From Thioalkalivibrio sp. ALJ12 (lineage in GTDB: Bacteria; Pseudomonadota; Gammaproteobacteria; Ectothiorhodospirales; Ectothiorhodospiraceae), in assembly GCF_000378305.1 (NCBI RefSeq), contig NZ_KB899538.1, positions 962,001 to 1,026,000 on the forward strand: DNA of 64,000 nucleotides. The letters run 5' to 3'. The translations under genes and the position numbers were made by a program. Below the pieces are notes generated by a model that had not been told where the DNA came from, searched no databases, and saw only the letters and a list, made by a program, of their open reading frames with translations. The number at the start of each line of letters is the position of its first letter. The first letter of the stretch is position 1. This document shows positions 26,370-35,488 of this stretch, piece after piece.

Positions 26370-27956
26370 TCAGGCGTCGCGGGCTCGCGCAATGGCCTCT
26401 TCGTCGGCCTCGGCCACGTAGAGCGTCAGGGTCTCCCCCGCGCGGATGCCGTCGCCATTGAGCGAGTTCCAGCGGCGCAGGTCGCTTACCGAGACCTGGA
26501 ACTGACGGGCAATGCTGGACAGGGAATCCCCAGGCTGGACTTCGTAGGCCACGCTGCGGCCGTTATCCGACGCGCTCCCCCCATTGGCTTGGGCGACCTG
26601 CAACGTGTCGCCCGGACGCAGGATGGCGTCGCGCTCCAGCTCGTTCGCCGCGCGCAGTTCGCTGATGGTCATGCCCGTACGTTCGCTGATGGTCCACAGG
26701 CTGTCGCCTTCCTGGATCTCGTAGGTGTCGAGCTCGCCCGCCTCGGCAGCGGCCGCGACCTGGATCTCGGCGTCTTCCTGTCCGGTTACCGGCAGTTTCA
26801 GCGTCTGTCCGGCGCGGATGTTGTCGCCGTTGAGACCATTCATTTCGCGCAGCACGGCCACGCGGGTACCGGCGCGCTGGGCGATGGAACCGAGGTTGTC
26901 ACCACTGGCCACGGTGTATTCGCGGAAGCGGATCAGCGGGTCGTCGCCGTGTTCGGCCAGGGCGACTTCCAGGGTCTCGGCCGCATCGTGCGGAATGAAC
27001 AGGTGCTGGGCATGAGCCGGATGGGTGGCGTGGCGCTGATACCCCGGGTTCAGGCGCTTCAGGTCATCCGCCTCGAGCCCGATCATCTCGGCGATCAGGG
27101 CGAGATCGGCCTGGCGACCGGGCTCGATCCGCTCCAGCGCCGGTTCGTTGGCGATCGGGGTGATCTGTGTCCCGTGTTCGTCGGGCTTCAGAAACAGCTC
27201 GCGCAGGGCCAGGAGACGGGGCACGTAGGCGGTCGCCTCGGCCGAGAGTTCGAGGCTCCAGTAGTCGGTCGGCTCCCCGCGCGCGGCGTTGCGTTCCATT
27301 GCCCGCGTCACGTTGCCCTGGCCGAAGTTGTAGGCGGCCAGGGCCAGGTACCAGTCATCGAAGCGCTGATACAGCGCCTCCAGGTAGTCCAGCGCGGCGA
27401 GGGTGGACTGATAGACATCGCGGCGCCCGTCGTACCAGTGGTCGCGCGTCAGGTCGAAATGGTCGCCAGTCGCCGGGATGAACTGCCAGATGCCGGCTGC
27501 ACGACCGCTGGAGGTCGCCTCGGCGGCAAAGCCACTCTCCACGATCGGCAGCAGCAGCAGCTCGGTTGGCATGTCGCGCTGTTCGATCTCCGAGAGGATG
27601 AAGTACGCAAACGGCTCGGCGCGCTCGGTCGAGAGCTGGATGATGCGCGGGTTGGCGCGGTAGTGCTCGATGTACTGCTCCACGCGCTCGTGGTGCAGGT
27701 CATCTTCAAAGCCGAAGCCCAAGCGGGTGCGCTCCCACAGGTCGTCGGTCTCCGCGGCCTGGTCGGCGGCCTCGAGGGCCTGCCGCTCCATGGCGGCCTG
27801 GACGTCGGCCTGGGTCGGACCCTCCACCACGGGCTTGTCGACCTGGGAGGTATCCAGTGCGCGTTCGGAGTCGTGTAGGCTACAGGCAGAGGCCAGCAGG
27901 GTCGCCAGGCCCAGGATAATGCCAAGCGGCAGTCGGGAGCGGGGTCGGATCATCAT
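26370..27956 (-). CDS. mltD: membrane-bound lytic murein transglycosylase D
   Basis: A 528-residue lipoprotein. The signal peptide ends LLASACS with a lipobox cysteine near residue 25. An SLT domain (about 100-230) has the catalytic Glu140 in LLPIVESGFAAEATSSGRAAG. Three LysM domains follow (about 345-392, 411-455 and 468-512) for peptidoglycan binding. It cleaves glycan strands to 1,6-anhydro products. Its ATG at 27956 shares the tetranucleotide CATG with the start of the divergent yafS-like gene, so there is no intergenic space. Confidence 0.95.
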   Translation of the reverse strand: MMIRPRSRLPLGIILGLATLLASACSLHDSERALDTSQVDKPVVEGPTQADVQAAMERQALEAADQAAETDDLWERTRLGFGFEDDLHHERVEQYIEHYRANPRIIQLSTERAEPFAYFILSEIEQRDMPTELLLLPIVESGFAAEATSSGRAAGIWQFIPATGDHFDLTRDHWYDGRRDVYQSTLAALDYLEALYQRFDDWYLALAAYNFGQGNVTRAMERNAARGEPTDYWSLELSAEATAYVPRLLALRELFLKPDEHGTQITPIANEPALERIEPGRQADLALIAEMIGLEADDLKRLNPGYQRHATHPAHAQHLFIPHDAAETLEVALAEHGDDPLIRFREYTVASGDNLGSIAQRAGTRVAVLREMNGLNGDNIRAGQTLKLPVTGQEDAEIQVAAAAEAGELDTYEIQEGDSLWTISERTGMTISELRAANELERDAILRPGDTLQVAQANGGSASDNGRSVAYEVQPGDSLSSIARQFQVSVSDLRRWNSLNGDGIRAGETLTLYVAEADEEAIARARDA

Positions 27957-28716
27957 GGCGCTGAAGGATAAACCACACTCGGAGTATCACCAAGACCCTT
28001 TTTTGCGCTGGCTTTCTCACTGGTACGAGAAGCCGCAGGGCCGGCGCGTTCGCGAGCGGCTTTTGCAACGGATTCGACAGCACGCCGCCCCCGGCCCGGG
28101 GGAGGTCGCGATCGAGCTCTCCCCGGTCCCGATGCTGGAAGATTCCGACACCCTGGGCGGTCCAGTCGTGCGCATGGACTCCTCGCGTCCAGGCCTGTTG
28201 ATGGAGCCGGAATCCTGGCCACTGGAGTCGGATTGCGCGCGCCGCATCGTGCTGGCCCATCCCTGCTCTTACAGCGATCTGCCCGCCGCCGTGGTTGCCG
28301 AGGCCGCGCGCGTGCTGGAGCCGGAGGGCATGGTCTTCATGCTCGAGGGCAACCGCCTGCAACTGGGCGATCAGGGTGGGGTGCGCGTGTCTCCGCTGCC
28401 GGAGGGGCTCCGGCGTCGCCAGTACCGCGAGTTCATGGAATCGGCCGATCTGGAGGTGCTGGAGCAGTGGAGCCTCAGCCTGCTGCCGCCCGGACTGTCC
28501 GAGGCCTGGCAGCAAAGGCTGGCCCCGGTGGACGCCTGGACCCGCCGGGGGCTGCCGCCGCTGGCCAGCGTGATCCTGACCGTTGCCCACAAGCGCGTGG
28601 ATCTGCCCTTGCGCCCGGCGCCGCAATATCGCTTCGCCACCCCGGGTCCCCGCCTGCGGCCCGGACTGGTATCCTCGCGCTCCCCTCATTCCGGAGTCCG
28701 CCGAGCGCATGGCTGA
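27955..28716 (+). CDS. YafS-like SAM-dependent methyltransferase-fold protein
   Basis: 253 residues. Position immediately before rnhA-dnaQ and the C-terminal pattern ([20 protein letters not shown]) match the YafS family of predicted methyltransferases. The middle has a Rossmann-like stretch ([21 protein letters not shown], then [17 protein letters not shown]), but no glycine-rich motif I is visible in the N-terminal part, so cofactor binding is doubtful. It overlaps rnhA by eight bases. It starts at an ATG lying across the mltD start codon. Confidence 0.72.
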   Translation: MALKDKPHSEYHQDPFLRWLSHWYEKPQGRRVRERLLQRIRQHAAPGPGEVAIELSPVPMLEDSDTLGGPVVRMDSSRPGLLMEPESWPLESDCARRIVLAHPCSYSDLPAAVVAEAARVLEPEGMVFMLEGNRLQLGDQGGVRVSPLPEGLRRRQYREFMESADLEVLEQWSLSLLPPGLSEAWQQRLAPVDAWTRRGLPPLASVILTVAHKRVDLPLRPAPQYRFATPGPRLRPGLVSSRSPHSGVRRAHG

Positions 28717-29170
28717 CGAACGCGTGTACATCTATACCGACGGCGCCTGTCGCGGTAACCCGGGCCCTGGTGGCTGGGGCGCAATCCTGCGTTACCAGGG
28801 CACTGAGCGGGAGTTGTACGGGGCAGAGGCCGAGACCACCAATAACCGCATGGAGATGACCGCCGCAATCCGCGCCCTGGAGACGCTCAAGCGCCCCTGC
28901 AAAGTGGAACTGGTCACGGATTCGAAATACGTCAAGCAGGGGGTGACCGACTGGCTGCCCGGCTGGAAACGGCGTAACTGGAAATCCGCCAGCGGCTCCC
29001 CGGTGAAGAACCGCGACCTGTGGGAGGCCCTGGACGCCCAGGCCGCGCGTCACGACATCGAGTGGTACTGGGTGCGTGGGCACAGCGGTCACCCGGAGAA
29101 CGAGCGCGCCGACCAGCTGGCCAATGCGGGGATCGACGCCCTGCTGGCGGGCGAGCCGACGGAGAACTGA
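28709..29170 (+). CDS. rnhA: ribonuclease HI
   Basis: A 153-residue RNase H1 that degrades RNA in RNA-DNA hybrids. Active-site carboxylates are visible in [33 protein letters not shown] and NERADQLA, with the basic handle [13 protein letters not shown]. Size equals E. coli RNase HI (155). It overlaps the yafS-like gene by eight bases and dnaQ follows two bases after the stop, giving a translationally linked trio. Confidence 0.98.
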   Translation: MADERVYIYTDGACRGNPGPGGWGAILRYQGTERELYGAEAETTNNRMEMTAAIRALETLKRPCKVELVTDSKYVKQGVTDWLPGWKRRNWKSASGSPVKNRDLWEALDAQAARHDIEWYWVRGHSGHPENERADQLANAGIDALLAGEPTEN

Positions 29171-29171
29171 A

Positions 29172-29888
29172 ATGCGACAGATCGTGCTGGATACCGAGAC
29201 CACCGGCCTGGAGCCGGCCGAGGGGCACCGCATCATCGAGATCGGTTGCCTGGAGCTGGATAACCGCCGGCCGACCGGACGCAAGCTGCACGAGTACCTG
29301 CAGCCGGATCGCGAGATCGATGCCGGCGCGATCGAGGTCCATGGAATTACCAACGATTTCCTCGCGGACAAGCCGCGTTTCGCCGATGTGGTCGGCCAAT
29401 TCATCGAGTTCGTGCGCGGCGCCGAGCTGATCATCCACAATGCCCCGTTCGATGTCGGCTTCATCAATCATGAGTTGCGTCTGCTGGGTGCCGCCGCGCC
29501 GGTGACGGAGCTGGCGGAGGCCTGCACCGTGCTGGATTCGCTGGTGATGGCGCGGCGCATGCACCCGGGGACACGCAATTCGCTGGACGCGCTGTGCAAG
29601 CGCTACGAGATCGATGCCTCCGGGCGCACGCTGCACGGCGCGCTGCTCGATGCCGAGCTGCTGGCGGATGTCTATCTGGCGATGACCGGTGGTCAGGTTG
29701 CCCTGGGCCTGGACGCCGAGGGCGAGGGCGGTGCCGAGGCCGGTGCCCCGGTGCGCGCGCAGCGCTCCGGCAAGCCCCTGCCGGTGATCGAACCGAATGC
29801 CGACGAACAGGCCGCGCACGAGACCCTGTTGCGCACGCTGGACGAGGCCGCGGGCGGGGCCTGCCGCTGGCGCGCGACGACGTCCTGA
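29172..29888 (+). CDS. dnaQ: DNA polymerase III epsilon subunit (3'-5' exonuclease)
   Basis: A 238-residue DEDDh proofreading exonuclease with motifs VLDTETTGLEP (Exo I), IIHNAPFDVGF (Exo II) and LHGALLDAELLADVY (Exo III with the catalytic His). The C-terminal tail contains the Gln/Leu-containing peptide expected to contact the polymerase alpha subunit, and ends EAAGGACRWRATTS. It directly follows rnhA; in E. coli the two are divergent neighbours. The MITE-like element begins four bases after its stop. Confidence 0.97.
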   Translation: MRQIVLDTETTGLEPAEGHRIIEIGCLELDNRRPTGRKLHEYLQPDREIDAGAIEVHGITNDFLADKPRFADVVGQFIEFVRGAELIIHNAPFDVGFINHELRLLGAAAPVTELAEACTVLDSLVMARRMHPGTRNSLDALCKRYEIDASGRTLHGALLDAELLADVYLAMTGGQVALGLDAEGEGGAEAGAPVRAQRSGKPLPVIEPNADEQAAHETLLRTLDEAAGGACRWRATTS

Positions 29889-29891
29889 CGT

Positions 29892-30191
29892 AGGGAAACA
29901 CTGATCAATGTACACACTCGCGTTGGCACCCCAGGTTTTCCGAGACAAGGCGCGTCGGGCAGCGGGTAGTGGTTCTACCCGCAAGCGGCGCAACGCAGAA
30001 TCGGGGAACCTGGGGTGCCAACCCCTACAAGCTACTGAGAGACGGGGCTCGGCCGCCCGTTTTAGATGACAACGGGCGCGCGCACGGCGTTGCGGTTCCC
30101 TTGTGCAGAATGACTGCACGGCAGTTACCGCGCCTTGTTCGCACGCAAAAGCGACTCGAGCGCGAGCGTGTACATTGATCAGTGTTTCCCT
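29892..30191. mobile_element. MITE-like element with long terminal inverted repeats
   Basis: The ends are perfect 24-base inverted repeats starting AGGGAAACACTGATCAATG (left 29892-29915, right 30168-30191), and similarity continues for about eight more bases with mismatches. The roughly 300-base element encodes no transposase. Inside is a second inverted repeat (29922-29943 with 30001-30022, arms beginning GTTGGCACCCCAGGTT) and a hairpin built on CGCCCGTT/AACGGGCG. No clear target-site duplication is seen. It fills the gap between dnaQ and the SLC13 transporter gene, which contains no other feature. The family name is unknown to me. Confidence 0.8.
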
Positions 30192-30218
30192 TTGGCCTTC
30201 CGGCGCGGCCGGTCGCGG

Positions 30219-32081
30219 TCAGAAGACCAGATTGATCACCACCAGCGAGACGACCATGAACAGCAGGGTCATCAGCGCGCCGGCGCGCAGGTAGTCGGCT
30301 ACGCGGTAGCCGCCCGGGTCCATGATCAGGGCATTCACCTGGTGGGTGGGTAGCAGGAACGAGTTGGACGCGGCAATCGCGACGATCAGGGCGAATACCC
30401 GCGGGTCGGCGTCGATGCCCACGCCCTGGGCGACGGTCGCGAAGCTGACGGCCAGTGGCACCAGCAGCACGGTGGCCCCCACGTTCGACATCACCAGTGT
30501 GAAGAAGGTGGTCAGCAGGAACACCGCGACCTGCAGGACCCAGACCGGCATCCCCTCCAGCTGCGCCATGCCGTTGGCCGCGATCCACTCGCCGGCCCCG
30601 GAGTTCTCCACCGCGAGCCCCAGCGGGATCAGCGAGGCCAGCAGAAACACCGTCTTCCAGCTGATGCCCCGGTAAGCCTCGTCCATCGCGATCACGCCGG
30701 TCAAGATCATCCCCAGCGCGCCCCCCAGCAAGGCCAGCGCCAGTGGCAGATCGGTGAACAGCACCAGCCCCAGGCCCAGCGCCAGCGAGCCGAGGGCCGC
30801 CAGTGGCCGGTGAGTCGCGGGCTCCTCGCGCCGGCGGCGCGGGTAGCGGCTGGTGACCACCACGAAGTCGCGGTCGTCCTCCAGCGCCTGCAGGTTCTCC
30901 CATGGGGTGTGCACGACCAGGGTGTCGCCGGCCTTGAGTGGGGTCTCCGGGACCTCGTCGACGATGCGGTCGTCCCCGCGCTGGATACGCAGCACCGAGA
31001 TCCCGTAGGTACGGCGCATGCCCTTGTCGCGCACGGTCTGGCCGATCAGGTCGGAGCCGGGTGGGATGATCACCTCGGCAATCCCGCCGTAACGGGCCGA
31101 CATCGCACGCGCGAACACGTCCAGTTCGTCCTTGAGGATCGTGCCGGTGCTGTCGCAGGTCTTCTCGATGGTGGTGACCGGACCGAGGATCGCCAGATGC
31201 GCGCCGCGTTCCAGTTCGATCTCGCGGTTCGGTTCGATGCGCGTCTCGTCACCCGTGGTCACCCCCACCACATGCACCCCGAAGGCCGCCTCGAAATCCC
31301 CCACCCGCATACCGGCCAGCGAGCTGTTCTCGCCCAGGCGCGCCTCGCGCACGCCGAAATCCATACCGTAGACATCACGGAACCAGGCCGAGGTGGTCTG
31401 CACCCGGCTCTCCTCCGGGTCCTCGGCCTGCGGATCGCGGGCCGGCAGGACCCAGTGCCCGAGAATCGCGAAGTAGAGGATCAGGGTGGCCAGCAGCGCC
31501 AGCCCGATCGGGGTCACGTCGAACAGCCCGAAGTCGTCCAGATGCCCGGGCATCAGGTCATTGAGCAGGATCAGCGGGCTGGAGGCGACCAGCGTCAGGG
31601 TGCCGCCGACGATCGCGGCAAAGCCCATGGGCATCAGCAGCCGCGAGCGCGGGATGCGCGCGGCCGCGCCGATGCGGTTAATCACGGGCATGAACAGGGC
31701 GGCGGCCCCGATGTTCTGCATGAAGCTGGTGATCACCCCCACCGCGCCGGAGGTTGTGGCCATCACCCGGCGTTCGGTCTGACCGCCAAAGCGCAGGATC
31801 AGGTCCGCCAGGCGGTTCATGACGCCGGAACGGTCGAGGCCCGCGCCGATGATCATCACCGCGATGATCGCGATCACCGCGTTCGAGGCAAAGCCCGAGA
31901 ACAGTTCGTCGCCCTCGACGATCGGGGCCACGCCCGGTACCAGCGCCACCATGCCGAGCAGGAACAGCACGCTCAGCGCCGCCAGGTCGATCCGGATGAT
32001 CTCGGTGACGAACAGCAGGATCGTCAGGCCCAGCAGGCCGAACACGATCCCCATCTCCAGGGTGAAGGCGACCTCGTCCAT
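30219..32081 (-). CDS. SLC13/DASS-type anion transporter with RCK_C domains
   Basis: A 620-residue membrane protein. About six helices at the N-terminus (LGLTILLFVTEIIRIDLAAL, then a helix ending MIIGAGLDRSG) are followed by a cytoplasmic insert (about 215-395) holding two TrkA-C/RCK_C domains, then a second helical half with NVGATVLLVPLAVSFATVA and SNSFLLPTHQVNALI. The S-x-N-x3-P/T-type signatures fit the divalent anion:Na+ symporter family. Members of this architecture include sulfate and other anion carriers, but the substrate is not readable. Start ATG 32081; proS is upstream on the same strand with a 15-base gap, so they may be co-transcribed. Confidence 0.87.
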   Translation of the reverse strand: MDEVAFTLEMGIVFGLLGLTILLFVTEIIRIDLAALSVLFLLGMVALVPGVAPIVEGDELFSGFASNAVIAIIAVMIIGAGLDRSGVMNRLADLILRFGGQTERRVMATTSGAVGVITSFMQNIGAAALFMPVINRIGAAARIPRSRLLMPMGFAAIVGGTLTLVASSPLILLNDLMPGHLDDFGLFDVTPIGLALLATLILYFAILGHWVLPARDPQAEDPEESRVQTTSAWFRDVYGMDFGVREARLGENSSLAGMRVGDFEAAFGVHVVGVTTGDETRIEPNREIELERGAHLAILGPVTTIEKTCDSTGTILKDELDVFARAMSARYGGIAEVIIPPGSDLIGQTVRDKGMRRTYGISVLRIQRGDDRIVDEVPETPLKAGDTLVVHTPWENLQALEDDRDFVVVTSRYPRRRREEPATHRPLAALGSLALGLGLVLFTDLPLALALLGGALGMILTGVIAMDEAYRGISWKTVFLLASLIPLGLAVENSGAGEWIAANGMAQLEGMPVWVLQVAVFLLTTFFTLVMSNVGATVLLVPLAVSFATVAQGVGIDADPRVFALIVAIAASNSFLLPTHQVNALIMDPGGYRVADYLRAGALMTLLFMVVSLVVINLVF

Positions 32082-32096
32082 CGTGGTCGCCCGGGT

Positions 32097-33809
<1,713 letters not shown>

Positions 33810-33867
33810 CGGGGCAGTCCGTTATCAAGTGCGTGAGAGAAGTGACGGCCCACCGGGCCGCGATGAT

Positions 33868-34209
33868 TCAGAACGTCGTGCTGTTGGTGCCCCAGAAGTG
33901 GCGCGGGGCGTCGGAGAATTCGATATAGACCCGGGCTGGGTCCAGGCCCAGCTCGGTTTGCAGGGCGTCGCAGAGTTTGCGTGACAGCTCGCGGGTCAGC
34001 CCCTCGGGCAGGTCGATGCTTTTCAACTCGCAGTAGGCGAGTGGGTCGGTGCTGCCGGCGAAGCACATCGCCGGGTTGTGCGTGCAGGTGACCATCACGT
34101 AGCCCTCGGGCTTGCCCAGCCAGTCGGCCACCTGTGCGGACAGGTGCTGGCACAGCCCCGAAGGATCGTCGGGCAGGACGGTGTTGGTCTCGACTCGCAG
34201 CAGCGGCAT
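33868..34209 (-). CDS. MIF-like tautomerase
   Basis: A 113-residue protein starting MPLLRVETNTVLPDD. The penultimate proline (Pro2 before processing) is the catalytic base of the tautomerase/MIF superfamily, and the pattern VMVTCTHNPAMCFAGSTDPL and RVYIEFSDAPRHFWGTNSTTF resembles macrophage migration inhibitory factor homologues, including the C-terminal W-G-x-N-x-T-T-F. It probably forms trimers. The physiological substrate is unknown; phenylpyruvate-like enol-keto tautomerisation is typical in vitro. It is divergent from the RND operon. Confidence 0.9.
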   Translation of the reverse strand: MPLLRVETNTVLPDDPSGLCQHLSAQVADWLGKPEGYVMVTCTHNPAMCFAGSTDPLAYCELKSIDLPEGLTRELSRKLCDALQTELGLDPARVYIEFSDAPRHFWGTNSTTF

Positions 34210-34332
34210 CTCGGTTCCCCATCGGTTAGCTACGGCGCCACATGATACGGCCAGCGGACGGACCGTGCAGTCCGGGGTGCGTTGGCTGACGATATAGCTA
34301 TACTCACCGCAAGGTATTTCCGGGCGTCGGCG

Positions 34333-34380
34333 TTGCCGTCGGCGCGCAATCGGCGTATAAATTAGAAAACGCTAATATAT
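34333..34380 (+). promoter_or_regulatory. sigma-70-like promoter with overlapping palindromic operator
   Basis: TTGCCG (34333-34338) and TATAAA (34356-34361) are separated by exactly 17 bases, upstream of the RND efflux operon. A palindrome with arms ATAAATTAG (34357-34365) and CTAATATAT (34372-34380), one mismatch and a 6-base spacer, overlaps the -10 and the expected start point. That position suits a repressor. No regulator gene is adjacent in this window. The AT-rich block stands out from its surroundings. Confidence 0.55.
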
Positions 34381-34438
34381 GTCGAACCCGCTTGATCCCG
34401 ACCCAATGGGCTCGATAGCACGCAAGGAACCGAAGCCG

Positions 34439-35488
34439 ATGACACTCAAGTGGATGCGCCCGGCCCTCTGGGGTCTGTTGTTGTTGCCATTTTCCGCCCA
34501 GGCGGACTTCCCGTTCGACACGGCGACCGCGGAGCGACAGACGCTCGCGCAGGAGCGCATCCTGGATGGCCGAGTCGAGGCCGTTCAGCGTTCCACGATC
34601 TCGGCGCAGACCTCCGGCCGGGTGCGCGAGATCTACGTCGACGTAGACGACTTCGTCGAGGCGGACGAGCTGCTGTTGCGCATTAGCGATTCGGAGCAGC
34701 AGGCGCGTGTGAGTCAGGCCGAGGGCGATCTGGCCGAGGCCCGTGCCCGCTTTGGCGAAGCACGCTCCGAGTTCAATCGTATCCAGGACGTATTCGATCG
34801 CGGCGTGGTATCGCGTTCGGAGTTCGAGCGCGCGGAGGCCGAGCTGGAATCGGCCCGGGCGCGTTTGCGCTCGGCCGAGGCCCGCGTCGAGGAGGCTCGC
34901 GAGCAGCTCGGTTACACCGAGGTGTTCGCGCCGTTTTCCGGAATCGTTACCGAGCGCCACGTGGAGTTCGGGGAGTCGGTCAGCCCCGGCTCGCCGCTGC
35001 TCTCGGGGATTAGCCTGGACCGTCTGCGCGTAGAGGTGGATATCCCGCAGCGGCTGATCCACGCGGTACGCGAGCGCCGCGAGGCCGAGGTGCTGCTGAA
35101 TGACGACCGTCGCCTGGCGGCCGAGAGCCTGACCATCTTCCCCTATGCCGATCCGGCGAGCTCCACCTTCCGTATCCGCGTGAATCTGCCGGAGCAGGAG
35201 GACCTGGGGCTGTTCCCCGGCATGTTCGTGAAGACGGCGTTCTTCCTGGATGACGTCGAGCGCCTGACGGTCCCGCGCGAGGCCGTCGTCTATCGCAGTG
35301 AGGTCACCGCTGTGTACGTGATCGACGACGAGGACCGGGTACGTTTCCGTCAGGTCCGTGTCGGGCGCACGCATGACGGATACATTGAGATCCTCGGTGG
35401 CCTGAGCGAGGGCGAGCGCGTGGCGCTGGACCCGGTGCATGCGGCGATCTACCTGAAGGAACATCAGCAGGTGGGCGCCGATGAGTGA
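34439..35488 (+). CDS. RND efflux periplasmic adaptor (membrane fusion protein)
   Basis: About 349 residues from the ATG at 34439, which gives a signal peptide (MRPALWGLLLLPFSAQA) and has AAGGA about ten bases upstream. A biotinyl-lipoyl-like domain (RVEAVQRSTISAQTSGRVRE), a long coiled-coil hairpin (about 85-145), and beta-barrel and membrane-proximal domains follow in HlyD/AcrA order. It links an inner-membrane RND pump to an outer-membrane channel. It overlaps the pump gene by eight bases. No TolC-like gene is present here, so the channel must be encoded elsewhere. Confidence 0.93.
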   Translation: MTLKWMRPALWGLLLLPFSAQADFPFDTATAERQTLAQERILDGRVEAVQRSTISAQTSGRVREIYVDVDDFVEADELLLRISDSEQQARVSQAEGDLAEARARFGEARSEFNRIQDVFDRGVVSRSEFERAEAELESARARLRSAEARVEEAREQLGYTEVFAPFSGIVTERHVEFGESVSPGSPLLSGISLDRLRVEVDIPQRLIHAVRERREAEVLLNDDRRLAAESLTIFPYADPASSTFRIRVNLPEQEDLGLFPGMFVKTAFFLDDVERLTVPREAVVYRSEVTAVYVIDDEDRVRFRQVRVGRTHDGYIEILGGLSEGERVALDPVHAAIYLKEHQQVGADE

